64,000 bases of DNA from Mesorhizobium_B sp035998495 (GTDB lineage Bacteria; Pseudomonadota; Alphaproteobacteria; Rhizobiales; Rhizobiaceae): contig DASYHP010000074.1 in the NCBI GenBank assembly GCA_035998495.1, positions 47,931 to 111,930 of the forward strand, written 5' to 3'. Every line of letters begins with the position of its first letter. Positions within the stretch are counted from its first letter, which is position 1. The translations under genes were made by a program, and so were the position numbers. Shown here piece after piece: positions 44,765-53,600 of the stretch. The notes under the pieces were generated by a model, which ran no database searches, was not told the origin of the DNA, and worked only from the letters and a program-made list of their open reading frames with translations.

Positions 44765-45343
44765 ATGGTGTTCGAAGATCGTCTGCGGCGCGGGGGCGCC
44801 GCTTGGGTTCTGCTGGCCGCAACCCTTCTGGCGAGCGGCTGCCAGTCGGAGAACGGCAGCGCCTCCGGCGGAGCGGAGAGCGCCCCCCAGGAGCCGCGCG
44901 TCACACAAAGCGAGCTCCTGGCCTATTGCCCGCCCGTGGTGCTCAGGGAGGGCACGGCCTTCTACACGACCTATGAGCGCGGCGCCGACGGCGACAACAC
45001 CAAGATCGTCTATCAGAACTCGATCGCCGACGTGACTCGCACCTGCTCGCGCGAAAACGGCATGCTCAGCATGACGATCGCCGCGGCCGGCCGGGTGGTT
45101 CCCGGCCCGAGCGGCGGCCCCGGAAGCGTGACGCTGCCCATCCGGGTGGCGGTCACCAATGGCGAGGAGGTGCTTTACTCGCAGATCCACCAGCACCAGG
45201 TGCAGGTGGGCGGGGGCGCGGCCACGCAGTTCGTGTTCACGGATTCGGCCATTTCGTTCCCCGACCCGGGCACCCGCACGATCCGCGCCTATGTCGGCTT
45301 CGACGCCGGCCCGCCGAAGGAGACGGCCGACGCGGACGAGTAG
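44765..45343 (+). CDS. Predicted lipoprotein of unknown function
   Basis: A 192-residue protein with a signal peptide and a lipobox LLASGC (Cys near residue 26). The mature part has Cys residues in AYCPPV near residue 53 and TRTCSREN near 91, then a beta-rich region ending VGFDAGPPKE. The ATG at 44765 follows GGGGAAG. It resembles conserved hypothetical lipoproteins of Rhizobiales, but I cannot name a family. Envelope location is inferred. Confidence 0.8.
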   Translation: MVFEDRLRRGGAAWVLLAATLLASGCQSENGSASGGAESAPQEPRVTQSELLAYCPPVVLREGTAFYTTYERGADGDNTKIVYQNSIADVTRTCSRENGMLSMTIAAAGRVVPGPSGGPGSVTLPIRVAVTNGEEVLYSQIHQHQVQVGGGAATQFVFTDSAISFPDPGTRTIRAYVGFDAGPPKETADADE

Positions 45344-45368
45344 GGCCGCGCCAAGCGCGCCGCCAGGT

Positions 45369-46052
45369 TCAAATCTCTTCGGACCATTCCGCCAAGGCCG
45401 TCAGGACGCCCGTGAGGTCGGCCAGGCGGCGCAGCACCGTTTCGGCGCCCGCGTCCGTCAGCCGGTCGGCGAGGCCGGGGAAGGCGTGACTCGCGCCCGA
45501 AAAACCGACCGCGCGCATGCCCGTGGCCTTTGCAGCCGCGATGCCCGCCGCCGAGGCCTCCACCGCGAAGCAGCGCGCGGGCTTGACGCCTGTTTTCTCC
45601 ACGACGAAGCGGAAGAGGTCGGTCGAGGGCCGCGGCTTGAGCTTCAAATCGGGCGCGGCGAAGATGCGGCCCTCGAGCGGAGGCAGAAGCTCGGCGGCCC
45701 CAAGCATGGCGCGGGCGCGCTCCAGGGGCTCGTCCGACACGGTGCAGTAGCGCCCGCCCAGCGCCGCGAGCGCCTCCCGCGCGCCGGCGACGGGCTTGAC
45801 GTCGCGCGAGAGCCTTGCCGCCACCTGGGCGTCGGCCTCCGCGATCAGCGTGGCCCGGATGGGCGCGTGGGCGCGCTTCTCCAGGCGCAGCAGCACCTCC
45901 TTGGTGGACTGGCCGGGAAAATCCTCCAGCAGTTCGTCGGCCGAGACCGGCAGCCCCGCGCCGGCCAAGGCCTCGGCGCGCGCCTCGGCGGCAGGCCGCT
46001 CGGAATCGACGAGCACGCCACCAAGCGCGAACAGGACGAGGTCGAAGCTCAT
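45369..46052 (-). CDS. HAD-fold protein lacking the catalytic Asp residues (likely pseudoenzyme)
   Basis: A 227-residue protein with the clear plan of beta-phosphoglucomutase-like HAD hydrolases. Motif I, normally FDCDGVLVDSE or similar, reads FALGGVLVDSE, so the nucleophile Asp and the general-acid Asp are both gone. Motif IV, normally VEDSxAG, reads VEASAAG, which also loses an acidic residue. The Lys of motif III (LKPRPSTDLF) and the Ser of motif II (CTVSDEP) remain. The frame is intact with normal codon use, so it may have a binding or regulatory role. It is divergent from ccrM. Confidence 0.85.
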   Translation of the reverse strand: MSFDLVLFALGGVLVDSERPAAEARAEALAGAGLPVSADELLEDFPGQSTKEVLLRLEKRAHAPIRATLIAEADAQVAARLSRDVKPVAGAREALAALGGRYCTVSDEPLERARAMLGAAELLPPLEGRIFAAPDLKLKPRPSTDLFRFVVEKTGVKPARCFAVEASAAGIAAAKATGMRAVGFSGASHAFPGLADRLTDAGAETVLRRLADLTGVLTALAEWSEEI

Positions 46053-46217
46053 ACGGCGGCGAGCCTTTCGGATGAGTGGACGAGCCTGGGCCGAGGTCGC
46101 ACCGGCGAGGGCGGCCCGCCCCGGGCCGAGACGAATAGATCGGATTTCATCGAATATTTACGCCGTTCGGTAAGCATAACGGGGAGTGAACAGTCACGCG
46201 TATCCAGGGTTCCCGCC

Positions 46218-47351
46218 GTGCTCCAGCCTGCCGCCTCCCGCAGCCATGACGCCGTCTCGCCGAAACCGGCCTGGCTCGACACCATCATCAAGGGTGACTG
46301 CGTGGCGGCGCTGGAACGCCTGCCCTCGGCCTGCGCCGACCTCATTTTCGCCGATCCGCCCTACAACCTCCAGCTCGAAGGCAACCTTGTCAGGCCTGAC
46401 CAGAGCAAGGTCGATGCGGTGGACGACGACTGGGACCGCTTCGACAGCTTCGAGGCCTATGACGCCTTCACGCGCGCCTGGCTGCTCGCTGTGCGGCGGG
46501 TGCTCAAGCCCGACGGCGCGATCTGGGTGATCGGTTCCTACCACAACATCTTTCGCGTCGGCGCGATCCTGCAGGACCTGGGCTTCTGGATCCTCAACGA
46601 CGTGGTGTGGCGCAAGACCAATCCCATGCCAAATTTTCGGGGCCGCCGCTTCCAGAACGCGCACGAGACCATGATCTGGGCCTCGCGCGACAAAAACGCG
46701 AAGGGCTACACCTTCAACTACGACGCCATGAAGGCGGCCAACGACGACACCCAGATGCGGTCGGACTGGCTGTTCCCGATCTGCACCGGCGGCGAGCGCC
46801 TCAAGAACGATGACGGCGGCAAGCTGCACCCCACCCAGAAGCCCGAGGCGCTGCTGGCGCGCGTGATCCTCTCCTCCACCAAGCCGGGCGACGTGGTGGT
46901 GGACCCCTTCTTCGGCTCGGGCACCACGGGTGCGGTGGCGAAAAGGCTCAACCGGCATTTCGTCGGGGTGGAGCGCGAGCAGGGTTATATCGACGCAGCA
47001 AAAGCGCGCATCGATGCCGTCAAGCCGCTGGACCGCGAGGATGTGATGCCGATCGCGAGCAAGCGGCAGGAGCCGCGAGTGGCCTTTGCGAGCCTGCTCG
47101 ACCTCGGGCTGATCGCGGCGGGGACGACGGTGTTCGACGCGCGGCGGCGCTTTTCGGCACGCGTGCGGGCGGATGGCACGCTGGCAGTGGGCAACCATGT
47201 GGGCTCGATCCACCGCGTGGCGGCGAGCCTGCAGGGGCTCGAGGCCTGCAACGGCTGGACCTTCTGGCACTACGAGCGCCATGGCGGGCTGACCTCGATT
47301 GACGAGCTGAGGAAGATCGCGCGACTGAGCATGGAGCGGGCGGGGGCCTAA
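46218..47351 (+). CDS. ccrM: CcrM-type DNA adenine methyltransferase (predicted GANTC)
   Basis: Cell-cycle regulated N6-adenine methyltransferase of alphaproteobacteria, an orphan enzyme that methylates GANTC. This 377-residue protein has the beta-class order: DPPYNLQLEG near residue 42, then the SAM motif DPFFGSGTTGAVA near residue 228. A C-terminal RAMA-type domain covers about residues 275-377 (GNHVGSIHRVAASLQGLE). The start is taken as the GTG at 46218, which matches the length of rhizobial homologues; no ATG is nearby. I see no GANTC or clear CtrA site in the 165 bases upstream. There is no restriction gene beside it. Confidence 0.95.
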   Translation: MLQPAASRSHDAVSPKPAWLDTIIKGDCVAALERLPSACADLIFADPPYNLQLEGNLVRPDQSKVDAVDDDWDRFDSFEAYDAFTRAWLLAVRRVLKPDGAIWVIGSYHNIFRVGAILQDLGFWILNDVVWRKTNPMPNFRGRRFQNAHETMIWASRDKNAKGYTFNYDAMKAANDDTQMRSDWLFPICTGGERLKNDDGGKLHPTQKPEALLARVILSSTKPGDVVVDPFFGSGTTGAVAKRLNRHFVGVEREQGYIDAAKARIDAVKPLDREDVMPIASKRQEPRVAFASLLDLGLIAAGTTVFDARRRFSARVRADGTLAVGNHVGSIHRVAASLQGLEACNGWTFWHYERHGGLTSIDELRKIARLSMERAGA

Positions 47352-47374
47352 CCATCTCCTTCCGAAGTCGCGCT

Positions 47375-47485
47375 GCCCCTCATCCGCCTGCCGGCACCTT
47401 CTCCCCGCTTGCGGGGAGAAGACGTTCGGCCGCAACGTCTCGGTCCCCCTCTCCCTGTTCACGGGAGAGGGTAAGGGTGAGGGGC
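47375..47485. repeat. Palindromic intergenic repeat, copy 2
   Basis: Bounded by GCCCCTCA (47375-47382) and TGAGGGGC (47478-47485). Two hairpins lie inside: CTTCTCCCCGC with GCGGGGAGAAG around a 2-base loop (47398-47421), and CCCTCTCCC with GGGAGAGGG (47447-47471). It fills the gap between ccrM and the convergent HAD gene and may act as a two-way terminator. It resembles the 33313-33444 repeat. Confidence 0.7.
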
Positions 47486-47495
47486 GAGGCAAAGA

Positions 47496-48122
47496 TCAAA
47501 CTTCAAATCCGAAGGCCTGCAAATCCTCGCGCAACTTCTCTGCGCCCTCGAACCGCACGGCCTGCCAGCCGGCAACCTTAGCGCCTTCCACATTGGCGGG
47601 GTTGTCGTCGATGAACAGCGTGGCCGAGGGCTCCAGGCCGAAATTCTCGGCGTGAAGCCGATAGATCGCCGGATCCGGCTTGATGAGGCCGACCTCGCCC
47701 GATACCGTCACGCCGCGCGGCAAGGCCAGGAAGGCGAAGCGTTTTCTCGACTCGGCGAAGGTGTCCTTCGCCCAGTTGGTGAGCATGGTCACATCATGAC
47801 CCTGCTCGACAAGGGTGGTCAGGATGGCGACCGTGTCCTCATAAGCGTGGGGCACCATCTCGTGCCAAGACTTTCGGAAATTGCGGATGTTCGCCTCGTG
47901 ATCGGGGAACCGGGCGATCAGGTCGGTCTCGGCATCCTCCCAGGCGCGGCCGCGGTCCTGCTCCATGTTCCAGTCATGCGTGCAGACGTTCTGGAAGAAC
48001 CAGCGCCGCTTCTCCTCGTCGGGAATGAAGCGGGCGAAAGGCAGGTTCGGGTCGTAGTGGACCAGCACCATGCCAATGTCGAACACGACGTGGCGGATGG
48101 AAGGGTTCTCGGTTGAGGTCAT
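47496..48122 (-). CDS. HAD-IA family hydrolase
   Basis: A 208-residue haloacid dehalogenase-superfamily hydrolase. The nucleophile Asp is in VVFDIGMVLVHYD near residue 15; the second Asp is replaced by Gly, which is normal in the YihX-like branch. TNWAKDTFAES near residue 110 holds motif II, GEVGLIKPDPAIY near residue 140 motif III, and FIDDNPANVEGAKVAGW near residue 170 motif IV. The substrate is unknown. Its ATG overlaps the mutY stop (ATGA), so it is the second gene of a pair. Confidence 0.9.
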   Translation of the reverse strand: MTSTENPSIRHVVFDIGMVLVHYDPNLPFARFIPDEEKRRWFFQNVCTHDWNMEQDRGRAWEDAETDLIARFPDHEANIRNFRKSWHEMVPHAYEDTVAILTTLVEQGHDVTMLTNWAKDTFAESRKRFAFLALPRGVTVSGEVGLIKPDPAIYRLHAENFGLEPSATLFIDDNPANVEGAKVAGWQAVRFEGAEKLREDLQAFGFEV

Positions 48123-49249
48123 CGTCTGTTCCAGATTTTCGGTTCTGTCGCGGGCGGAATGGCACATTTCAGCGCGTTCCGCATGACCGTGGGCAGGGCT
48201 TCGCCGGCGATTTCCTCGGGCCGGGACCACCAATGACCGGGCGGGGCCTTGGCGGTCTCCACGCCATCGGCGCGAAAGACGCTCAGAATCACGTTGAAAT
48301 GAGTGAAGCCGTGCGCGACCTGGCCGACCTTGCGCCACACGGCGAGGAAGGGGGCGGCAGCGGCAGTCGCGTCGCCGTCCTGGCGCGCGCTCCAGCCGCT
48401 GGTAGGCAGTTCCGCCATCCCGCCCAGCAGGCCTTTGGCCTCGCGCCTGCGCAGCAGCACCGCGCCGTCGCGGCGCACGGCGACGAACACGGCGCCGACG
48501 CGATCCGGCTTGGACGGCTTGGCGGCTTTGACGGGAAACATATCCTGTTCGCCGCGGCGGCGGGCACGGCACCAATCGCGCCAGGGGCAGAGGATGCAGG
48601 CTGGCCGGCGCGGCGTGCAGACCGTCGCGCCCAAATCCATGGTGGCCTGTGCGAAGTCGCCGGGGCGGATTTCCGGCGCCATGCGCGCCACCGTCTCCCG
48701 GACCGGCGCGGCGGTGCGCGGCGGCACGGGCAAGGCGATCATCCGGGCGATCACGCGCTCCACATTGCCGTCCACCACGGCCGCCGGCCGGTCGAAGGCG
48801 ATGGCCGCCACGGCCGCCGCCGTGTAGGCCCCGAGCCCCGGCAGTTTGCGCAGCTCGGCTTCCGTTTGGGGGAAGCTGCCGTCATGTTTTTCGACCACCG
48901 CATGCGCGCAGGCCAGCAGATTGCGGGCGCGGGCATAGTAGCCCAGGCCCGCCCAGGCCTTCATCACGGCGTCCGCGTCAGCCGCGGCCAAATCCCGCAC
49001 GGTAGGCCATTCCGCGACGAATCTCCGAAAATAGGGCTTCACCGCCTCGACCGTGGTCTGCTGGAGCATGATCTCCGACAGCCAGACGCGGTAGGGGTCG
49101 GGTGTCACGCCCGCGCGCCGCGCCTTGGGCGAGACGCGCCAGGGCAGATCGCGCGCATGAGCGTCGTACCAGTCGAGCAGGTCGGCCGCGAGCCGGGCGG
49201 GATCGCCGATGAGGCCGTGCTCCTCCGTGTCGCGTTCCGGCGCTCGCAT
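48119..49249 (-). CDS. mutY: A/G-specific adenine glycosylase
   Basis: Removes adenine mispaired with 8-oxoguanine. The 376-residue protein has the helix-hairpin-helix LRKLPGLGAYTAAAVAAIAF with catalytic Asp in VVDGNVERV near residue 150, the catalytic-Glu region MLQQTTVEAVKPYF near residue 55, and the iron-sulfur Cys set CTPRRPACILCPWRDWC near residue 208. A C-terminal NUDIX-like recognition domain follows (WRKVGQVAHGFTHFNVIL). The ATG at 49247-49249 precedes a conserved N-terminus. It overlaps the downstream HAD gene and is divergent from dciA. Confidence 0.95.
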   Translation of the reverse strand: MRAPERDTEEHGLIGDPARLAADLLDWYDAHARDLPWRVSPKARRAGVTPDPYRVWLSEIMLQQTTVEAVKPYFRRFVAEWPTVRDLAAADADAVMKAWAGLGYYARARNLLACAHAVVEKHDGSFPQTEAELRKLPGLGAYTAAAVAAIAFDRPAAVVDGNVERVIARMIALPVPPRTAAPVRETVARMAPEIRPGDFAQATMDLGATVCTPRRPACILCPWRDWCRARRRGEQDMFPVKAAKPSKPDRVGAVFVAVRRDGAVLLRRREAKGLLGGMAELPTSGWSARQDGDATAAAAPFLAVWRKVGQVAHGFTHFNVILSVFRADGVETAKAPPGHWWSRPEEIAGEALPTVMRNALKCAIPPATEPKIWNRR

Positions 49250-49301
49250 TGAAGAAAAAACGCTCCTCGCCCATGTTGGGAAACAGCAGAGGCCGTGTTC
49301 G

Positions 49302-49814
49302 ATGGCAGGCGACGCCCCGTTCCGCAATCCCCCGTCCCGCAACCCCAGGCCGCTCAACGATCTGGCATCGGCGGTGCTCGACCCGGTGCTGCGCAAGCGC
49401 GCAGGCATCTCGGTGGCGCTGATCCAGTCCTGGGAGGATATCGTCGGCGAAAGCGTGGCCCGCCGCTCGCGTCCCGAAAAGATCCAGTGGCCGCGGCGAC
49501 GGCACGACGACGAGCCGTTCCAGTCGGCCACGCTTGTGGTGGCGGCGGAAGCGTCCGCCGCGCTCGAACTCCAGCACCAGACGGGGGAGCTGATGGCGCG
49601 GGTGAACGCCTTTCTGGGGTTTCGCGCGATCGGCAAGGTGAAGCTCGTGCAGAAATTCTCGCCCGAGCCGCTCGCCAAGACACGGCCGAAGCCGCGGCAA
49701 CTCGCGGCCGAGGAGGAGCAACGGTTGGGCGAACGCCTCCAGCCGATCGAAGACGAGGGGCTGCGGCAGTCACTGGCGCGGCTCGGCCGCTCGGTGATCG
49801 GCCGGAAAGGGTGA
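49302..49814 (+). CDS. DUF721/DciA-family protein
   Basis: A 170-residue DUF721 protein. The family includes DciA, the replicative helicase loader of bacteria without DnaC. The core is PLNDLASAVLDPVLRKRAG near residue 18, then ALIQSWEDIVGESVA near residue 39 and LVVAAEASAALELQHQTGEL near residue 75. The C-terminal part is charged. The mutY-DUF721-dsbA-smc order is conserved in Rhizobiales. Loader function is inferred from the family. Confidence 0.88.
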   Translation: MAGDAPFRNPPSRNPRPLNDLASAVLDPVLRKRAGISVALIQSWEDIVGESVARRSRPEKIQWPRRRHDDEPFQSATLVVAAEASAALELQHQTGELMARVNAFLGFRAIGKVKLVQKFSPEPLAKTRPKPRQLAAEEEQRLGERLQPIEDEGLRQSLARLGRSVIGRKG

Positions 49815-49947
49815 CGCCTCACGCTTGCGTGAGCCACGACGTCTTCCCCTTGGGCGCGGGCGGCACAAACGTCATATTTCCCGCCAAAACAAGGGCGAAA
49901 GGGTGCATGAGCACCTTGCCAGTTTCTCAGTCCTACGGGTGATTCGG

Positions 49948-50652
49948 ATGAACATGCTTCTGTCGCGCCGCTCGGCGCTCGCACTTCTCGGCGTCTCGGC
50001 GGCTTCGCTGGCGCTCAGCGCCTGCAGCGAGGCGGAGGGCCAGACCGCGGAGACCCCGGCCGCACCTGCGGCGCCTGCCGCCGACGTGCCTGCTTCCGCC
50101 GGCACGGTGGACATGGCCGAGCTCCTGAAGCCCGGCGCGCTGCCCGACAAGGTGCTGGGCCAGCCGGACGCGCCGGTGACGATCGTGGAATACGCGTCCA
50201 TGACCTGCCCGCATTGCGCGGCCTTCCACGCCCAAACGCTGCCGGCGATCAAGGAGAAATACATCGATACAGGCAAGGCTAAGTTGATCCTGCGCGAGTT
50301 CGCCTTCGACCCCCGCGCGGAGGCCGGCTTCATGCTCGCGCGCTGCGCCGACGACAAATATTATCCGATGGTGGACGTGCTGTTCGCCCAACAGCCGGCC
50401 TGGGCTGGCGTCGAGAACGCGCGCGACGCGCTTCTCCAGATCTCCAAGCTGGCCGGTTTCACACAGGCTTCCTTCGAGAGCTGCTTGACCGACCAGGCGC
50501 TTCTGGAAAACGTGCGGGCGGTGAAGGAGCGCGGCGAGACGACGTTCGGCGTCAACTCCACGCCGACCTTCTTCATCAACGGCAACACCTATCGCGGGGC
50601 GCTCACGGTTGAGCAGATGTCCGCCATCATCGACGGCGCGCTGGCGGCGTAA
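49948..50652 (+). CDS. DsbA family thiol-disulfide oxidoreductase (lipoprotein-type signal)
   Basis: A 234-residue periplasmic thioredoxin-fold protein. An N-terminal signal with an RR pair (LLSRRSALALLGVSAASL) ends in LSAC, suggesting lipidation. The active site is CPHC in EYASMTCPHCAAFH near residue 85. The cis-Pro loop is GVNSTPTFFINGN near residue 197. It belongs to the single-domain DsbA/ScsC-like group that precedes smc in many Rhizobiales. It would oxidise or isomerise disulfides in secreted proteins. Confidence 0.92.
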   Translation: MNMLLSRRSALALLGVSAASLALSACSEAEGQTAETPAAPAAPAADVPASAGTVDMAELLKPGALPDKVLGQPDAPVTIVEYASMTCPHCAAFHAQTLPAIKEKYIDTGKAKLILREFAFDPRAEAGFMLARCADDKYYPMVDVLFAQQPAWAGVENARDALLQISKLAGFTQASFESCLTDQALLENVRAVKERGETTFGVNSTPTFFINGNTYRGALTVEQMSAIIDGALAA

Positions 50653-50685
50653 CGGCCGCCGGCCGGCGCTCGCCCGAGAGCCGGC

Positions 50686-53600
50686 ATGAAGTTCACGCGG
50701 CTGCGCCTCGTCGGCTTCAAGTCCTTCGTCGATGCCTCCGATTTCGTGATCGAGCCCGGCCTCACGGCGGTCGTGGGGCCGAACGGCTGCGGAAAGTCCA
50801 ACCTGGTGGAGGCGCTCCGCTGGGTGATGGGCGAAAGCTCCTACAAGAACATGCGCGCCTCCGGCATGGAGGACGTGATCTTCTCGGGCTCGGCCACGCG
50901 CGTGGGGCGCAACTCGGCCGAAGTGACGCTTTTCCTCGACAACTCGGACAGGAGCGCGCCCGCCCTCTTCAACGGCGCGGACGAGATCCAGGTGTCGCGC
51001 CGCATCGAGCGCGACGCGGGCTCGACTTATCGGATCAATGGCCGCGAGGCTCGCGCGCGAGACGTCCAGCTCCTGTTCGCCGACCAGTCCACGGGCGCGC
51101 GCTCGCCGTCCATGGTGGGGCAGGGCCGCGTCAGCGAGCTGATCCAGGCCAAGCCGCAGGCGCGCCGCGCGCTTCTTGAAGAGGCGGCCGGCATTTCGGG
51201 CCTGCACGCGCGCCGCCAGGAGGCGGAAACCCGGCTGCGCGGCGCGGAGGGCAATCTGGAGCGGCTCGATGATGCAGTGGGGGTGCTGCAAAGCCAGATC
51301 GAAAGTCTGAAGCGGCAGAGCCGGCAGGCGATCCGCTTCAAGGCGCTCTCGGCCGAGATCCGGCGGGCCGAGGCAGCGCTCCTTCATCTGCGCTGGACGG
51401 AGGCCAGGACGCAGGAGGCGCAGGCGCGCGAGGCGCTGGGCGCCGTGACGCTTGCCGTGGCCCAGCGCGCCAACCGGGAAATCGCGGCCGTCAGGGAACA
51501 GGCGGCGGGCGTCGAATCCCTTCCGGCGTTGCGCGAGGCGCAGGTCCGTGCGGCCGCGGAACTGCACCGCCTCCAACTGCGAAAGGCGGCGGCCGAGGAG
51601 GAGGCGCGCCGGGTGCGCGAGCGGCAGAGCGAGCTGGAGCGCCGCCTAACCCAGCTCGCCGCCGATTCGTCACGTGAGAAGGCCATGGCGGCCGACACGG
51701 ACGCCGCGCTTCAGCGCCTGGCCGAAGAAGAATCGGCGCTCCAAAGGGAGGAGAACGGAGCGCGCGCGCGAGCCGCCGAAGCCGTCGGGGGCGTCGAGCA
51801 GGCCGAAGGGCGGCTCTCGCTCAGCGAGGGCGCCGCGGCGGCGCTGACCGCCGAGCGTGCCGAGTTTTTCGCCCGCCGAGCTGCGGCCGAGCGTCGCTTG
51901 GCCGAGGCGCAGGAGCGGGTGCGCCGGCTGGAAAGGCAGGTCGGAGACGCCGCGCGCGAGCGGGAAGAGCTCGACGGCCGGCTGGCGCTGCTGCCCGATC
52001 CGGCGCGGCTGCAAGCAGAGCTGACGGAATATGAGAGGCAAACGCAGGACGCCCAGCGCGCGGCCGCCGCCGCCGAGACGCAGGCCGCCGCCTGCCGCGG
52101 CCGGGAGGCGGCGCTCCGCAATCCGCTCGCCGAAGCCAAGGCCGCGCTGGCCCGGCTCGAAGGCGAAGCGCGAGCGCTCCAGCGCCTGCTCGAAGGCTGG
52201 GTCGGCGCGTCCCGAGCCCCCGTGCTCGACGCGGTGAGGGCCGCGCCGGGCTTCGAACGCGCGTTGAGCGCCGCGCTGGGTTCGGACCTAGAGGCCGGGC
52301 TGTCGGAGGACGACCCCGCCTTCTGGAAGAACATCGAGGGCATGGCGGCCGATCCGGCCCTGCCGGCCGGGGCGGAGCCGCTTGCCGCGCATGTGGAAGC
52401 GCCGGCGGCGCTCAGGCGCCGGCTGGCGCAGGTGGGCGTCGTGGATGGGGCCGAGGGCTCCCGCCTGCAACGCTTTCTGGCGCCGGGCCAGCGCCTGGTG
52501 AGCCGCGAGGGCGCGCTGTGGCGCTGGGACGGTTTTTCGGCGCGCCCCGATGTGCCGAGCCCCGCCGCGGAGCGTCTGGCTCAGCGCAATCGACTGGCCG
52601 CTCTGGAGCGCGAGATCCGGCGCGGGCGCGGCGGGCTTGCGGAGGGTTCCGCGCGGCTGTCGCAGGCGGAAGGCGAAATGCGGGACGCCCAAGAGGCCGA
52701 GCGCCAGGCCAGGGAGCGGCTGCGCTCCGCTGGAACGCTCGAGGCGGCGGCTCGGGCGGCGCTCGCCAAGGCGCGGGCGGCGAGGGGGGCGCTGGATCTG
52801 CGCCGCGCCGCCCTCGCCGAAGCGGAGAAGCTGGCGGCGGCCTCGCTCGGCGACGCGCGTGCGCAAGCCGAGGCGGCGCTTGCCGCGCGGGCTGCGGCTC
52901 CCGACCCGGAGTCGCTCAGGGGCAGGATCGAGGAGGCGAGCCGTCAGGTGGCCGCCGACCGGGCGGCGCTGACCGAAGCCAAGACGCAGGCGGAAGGGCT
53001 CCGGCACGACGGCGACCGGCGGCGGCAGCGCCTTGGGGCGATCCGGCGCGAGCGGGAGGACTGGGCGCGCCGCGCTGCCGACGTCGGGCGCCAGGCAATG
53101 CTGCTGGAGGAGCGGATCGCCGAGGGGCGCGCCGAGCAGGTGGGATTGGCGGATCGTCCCGCCGAGCTCGACCGGACGCGCCAGGAACTCCTGTCCGAGC
53201 TCGCACAAGCCGAGGCGGCGCGGGCTTCCGCCGCCGACCGGTTGCAGGAGGCGGAGAACCGGCAAAGGCGGCTCGACAAGGCGGCCGTGGAGGCGGGCCG
53301 GGCGCTGGGCGAGGCGCGCGAGGGCCGCGTCCGCGCGGAGGAACGGCTGAACGCAGCGGATGCGCGGCGCGCGGAGGCCGAAGCCCGCATCCGGGAAAGC
53401 TTCGGCGCAGCCCCTCAGCAGGCCGCCGCCATCGCGGGCCTCGAAGCCGGCGCGCCCTTGCCGGACGGGCCGGAGATCGAGCGTCGGCTCGAACGGCTCA
53501 CATCGGACCGGGATCGGCTGGGCGCGGTGAACCTGCGCGCCGAAGAGGAGGCACGGGAGTTTGGACAGCGCCTCGAAACGATCCTGCGCGAGCGGGAGGA

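Noticed and set aside
47496..48122. Second HAD protein as a pseudoenzyme
   Set aside because: The nucleophile Asp and motif IV Asp pair are present; Gly at the second motif I position is normal in its branch.
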